DNA from: an uncultured Collinsella sp.
GTDB taxonomy: Bacteria > Actinomycetota > Coriobacteriia > Coriobacteriales > Coriobacteriaceae
Direction of reading: 5' to 3'
DNA length: 33,294 bases
Assembly (NCBI GenBank): GCA_900539735.1
Contig: UQDE01000025.1
Location: forward strand, 1-33,294
The notes beneath the pieces are model-generated. The model was not told the DNA's origin. It did no database searches and saw only the letters and a program-made list of their open reading frames with translations. The position numbers and the translations under genes are program-made. This document shows, piece after piece, positions 31,870-33,294 of the stretch; within the stretch, counting starts at the first letter, position 1; each line of letters begins with the position of its first letter.

Positions 31870-33183
31870 ATGAAGCTCACTATAGAATCGATGACCTACG
31901 GCGCCGACGGGCTGGCGCACGCCGACAACGGCAAGGCCGTCTTTGTGCAGGGTGCCGTGGCAGGCGACATCGTCGAGGCCGAGGTCGTACAGGACGGCAA
32001 GTCGTTCATGCGCGCCCGCACCACCGAGATTCTGGAGCCAAGCCCCGATCGCATTCAGCCTCCCTGCCCCTTCGTGGGCATCTGCGGCGGCTGCTCGTGG
32101 GGCAATCTCTCACGCACGGCACAGCTCGCCGCCAAGGAGCAAAACCTGCGCTCCACGCTCGAGCGCATCGGCAAGTTCGCTCCTGAGCAGGTCGATGAGT
32201 TGGTACAGCCCATCTGCCACACCAAGGACGACTGGGGCTACCGCAATAAAATCGAGCTCGAACCGACCGTCGTCAACGGTCGCGTGCGCCTTGGCATGCA
32301 CGGTGTCGATCCTCGCAAGATCGTGACCGTCGATTCGTGCCCGTTGTTCGACAAACGCTTCCCCAAGGCACTCAAATCGGTCGTCGGCGCACTTAACTAT
32401 CTAAGCGGCAGCCATGACTTGGGGCTCGAACGCGTGGGCATTCGCGCATCACGCCGCACCAAGGCACTCGAGGTCGCACTCTGGACGCCGACAGGCTCTT
32501 TTCCGCGCTCGCAGGTCTCCCGCGTGCTGGCGGACGCCGCTCATCCCACGAGCATCGTGCGCGTGATGAGCAAGGGCGAAAAGAAGGCCCGCCGTGTCTC
32601 TAAGGTGGAGATGCTCGCCGGTGAGGGCTCGTGGACCGAGAACATCGCTGACGGCCAGATGCGCCTGTCCGCCCCATCGTTTTTCCAAGTCAACACCAAG
32701 GGCGCCGAGATTTTGATCGAGCTCGTTATGGAGGCGCTCGATCCGCAGGAAGACGAGCTTGCCGTGGACCTGTACTGCGGTGCCGGCACCTTTACCCTGC
32801 CGCTCGCCCGCCGCTGCGACTTTGTCGCTGCCGTCGAGGCCTACGGCCCCGCCGTGCGCGATCTACGCCGTAACCTGGAAATCAACAAGCTTGATAACGT
32901 CGACGTCATTGGCGGAGACGCGGTGCGCGAGTTCCCCGACCAGGACGCCGATGTCCTAGTAGTCGACCCGCCGCGTGCAGGCCTAGCGCCTGAGGCCATC
33001 GACCTCATCGCCAGCACAAGCGCTCGCGATGTCGCCTATGTGAGCTGCGACCCGGCCACCCTGGCGCGCGATCTCAAACGCTTTGTCGAAGAAGGCACCT
33101 TCTCCCCCGTAAAGATCACGCCAGTCGATCTGTTCCCACAAACCTTCCACTGCGAGACGGTTGCCCACCTTAGGCGCAACTAG
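31870..33183 (+). CDS. RlmD/TrmA-family RNA uracil-C5 methyltransferase
   Basis: SAM-dependent enzyme that methylates C5 of a uracil in 23S rRNA or tRNA. The 437-aa product has an N-terminal TRAM domain (about 1-55). A 4Fe-4S cluster motif follows, C66-x5-C72-x2-C75 (CPFVGICGGC), with a likely fourth Cys in TVDSCPLFD. The SAM-binding DLYCGAGTFTLPLA, the catalytic Cys393 in YVSCDPATLARDL and the C-terminal FHCETVAHLRR complete the domain. The Fe-S motif points to the RlmD (RumA)/RlmCD group rather than to TrmA proper; the exact target base cannot be told. ATG 31870 has CAGGA upstream; the frame is open 12 codons earlier. Confidence 0.93.
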   Translation: MKLTIESMTYGADGLAHADNGKAVFVQGAVAGDIVEAEVVQDGKSFMRARTTEILEPSPDRIQPPCPFVGICGGCSWGNLSRTAQLAAKEQNLRSTLERIGKFAPEQVDELVQPICHTKDDWGYRNKIELEPTVVNGRVRLGMHGVDPRKIVTVDSCPLFDKRFPKALKSVVGALNYLSGSHDLGLERVGIRASRRTKALEVALWTPTGSFPRSQVSRVLADAAHPTSIVRVMSKGEKKARRVSKVEMLAGEGSWTENIADGQMRLSAPSFFQVNTKGAEILIELVMEALDPQEDELAVDLYCGAGTFTLPLARRCDFVAAVEAYGPAVRDLRRNLEINKLDNVDVIGGDAVREFPDQDADVLVVDPPRAGLAPEAIDLIASTSARDVAYVSCDPATLARDLKRFVEEGTFSPVKITPVDLFPQTFHCETVAHLRRN

Positions 33184-33294
33184 CTGATGATTTTTCTGGG
33201 ACGGAGATTAAATGATCAATTTGTACCGAATGATTATTTAAGGCTCTGTTAGACCAGGATTGACATACATGTGTCCCCACGGTGCCATATCTTT
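33184..33294. other. Right-edge intergenic sequence
   Basis: No gene is visible in the last 111 bases. A consensus TTGACA lies at 33260-33265, possibly the -35 of a gene beyond the window, but no good -10 is found at normal spacing. Confidence 0.4.

Noticed and set aside
33260..33294. Promoter at the right edge (TTGACA)
   Set aside because: The -35 is consensus but no acceptable -10 is found 16-18 bases downstream before the window ends.
1..33294. CRISPR array, tRNA or rRNA genes
   Set aside because: I found no regularly spaced repeat-spacer pattern, no cloverleaf with a TTC-type T-arm, and no rRNA-like conserved stretch.

Overview
The window reads as chromosomal DNA of a high-GC, Gram-positive gut actinobacterium of the class Coriobacteriia. 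Collinsella is my best guess, from gene content, protein style and gene order; this is inference, since no search was run. Almost everything up to 28.6 kb is on the minus strand. The last two genes are on the plus strand.

Region 1 (about 1-15.8 kb) is a complete-looking division and cell wall (dcw) cluster. In transcription order it is mraZ, rsmH, ftsL-like, ftsI, murF, mraY, murD, ftsW, murG, murC, murB, ftsQ, ftsZ. The genes are tightly packed, several start and stop codons overlap, and a terminator follows ftsZ. murE, ftsA and sepF are not in the cluster. The cluster is fed by a clear sigma-70-type promoter in front of mraZ, set in a dense field of candidate operators: GTGGGG repeats that fit MraZ boxes, two matching palindromes flanking the -10, and further upstream a group of ATATGTT palindromes, one of which is one mismatch from a Gram-positive LexA box.

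Region 2 (16-21 kb) holds xerD and pyrG (one transcription unit), a small winged-helix regulator, and a DUF1846 family protein. Each unit ends in an intrinsic terminator. A stretch of about 600 bases without a convincing gene follows (20965-21568). It is packed with perfect or near-perfect inverted repeats.

Region 3 (21.5-28.7 kb) is an arginine deiminase locus: arcA, arcB and a YfcC-type transporter that is probably the arginine/ornithine exchanger, then an aminotransferase, then a second arcA. The two arcA genes lie in a 1265-bp block that I read as identical, while their promoter regions have diverged except for short shared elements. Those elements are the -10 and -35, leader hairpins, and a pair of GAACGG direct repeats exactly 21 bp apart at the same distance from the -35. 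The same motif recurs in the opposite orientation farther upstream of both copies, and in the arcA2/ppk region it lies just upstream of the ppk promoter. No carbamate kinase (arcC) is present. This duplicated arcA module and its shared operator code are the most unusual part of the window.

Region 4 (28.7-33.3 kb) is a divergent intergenic region, ppk (polyphosphate kinase with a long Ala/Pro/Glu-rich tail) and an RlmD/TrmA-family uracil-C5 methyltransferase. I found no CRISPR array, rRNA, tRNA or intact insertion sequence.
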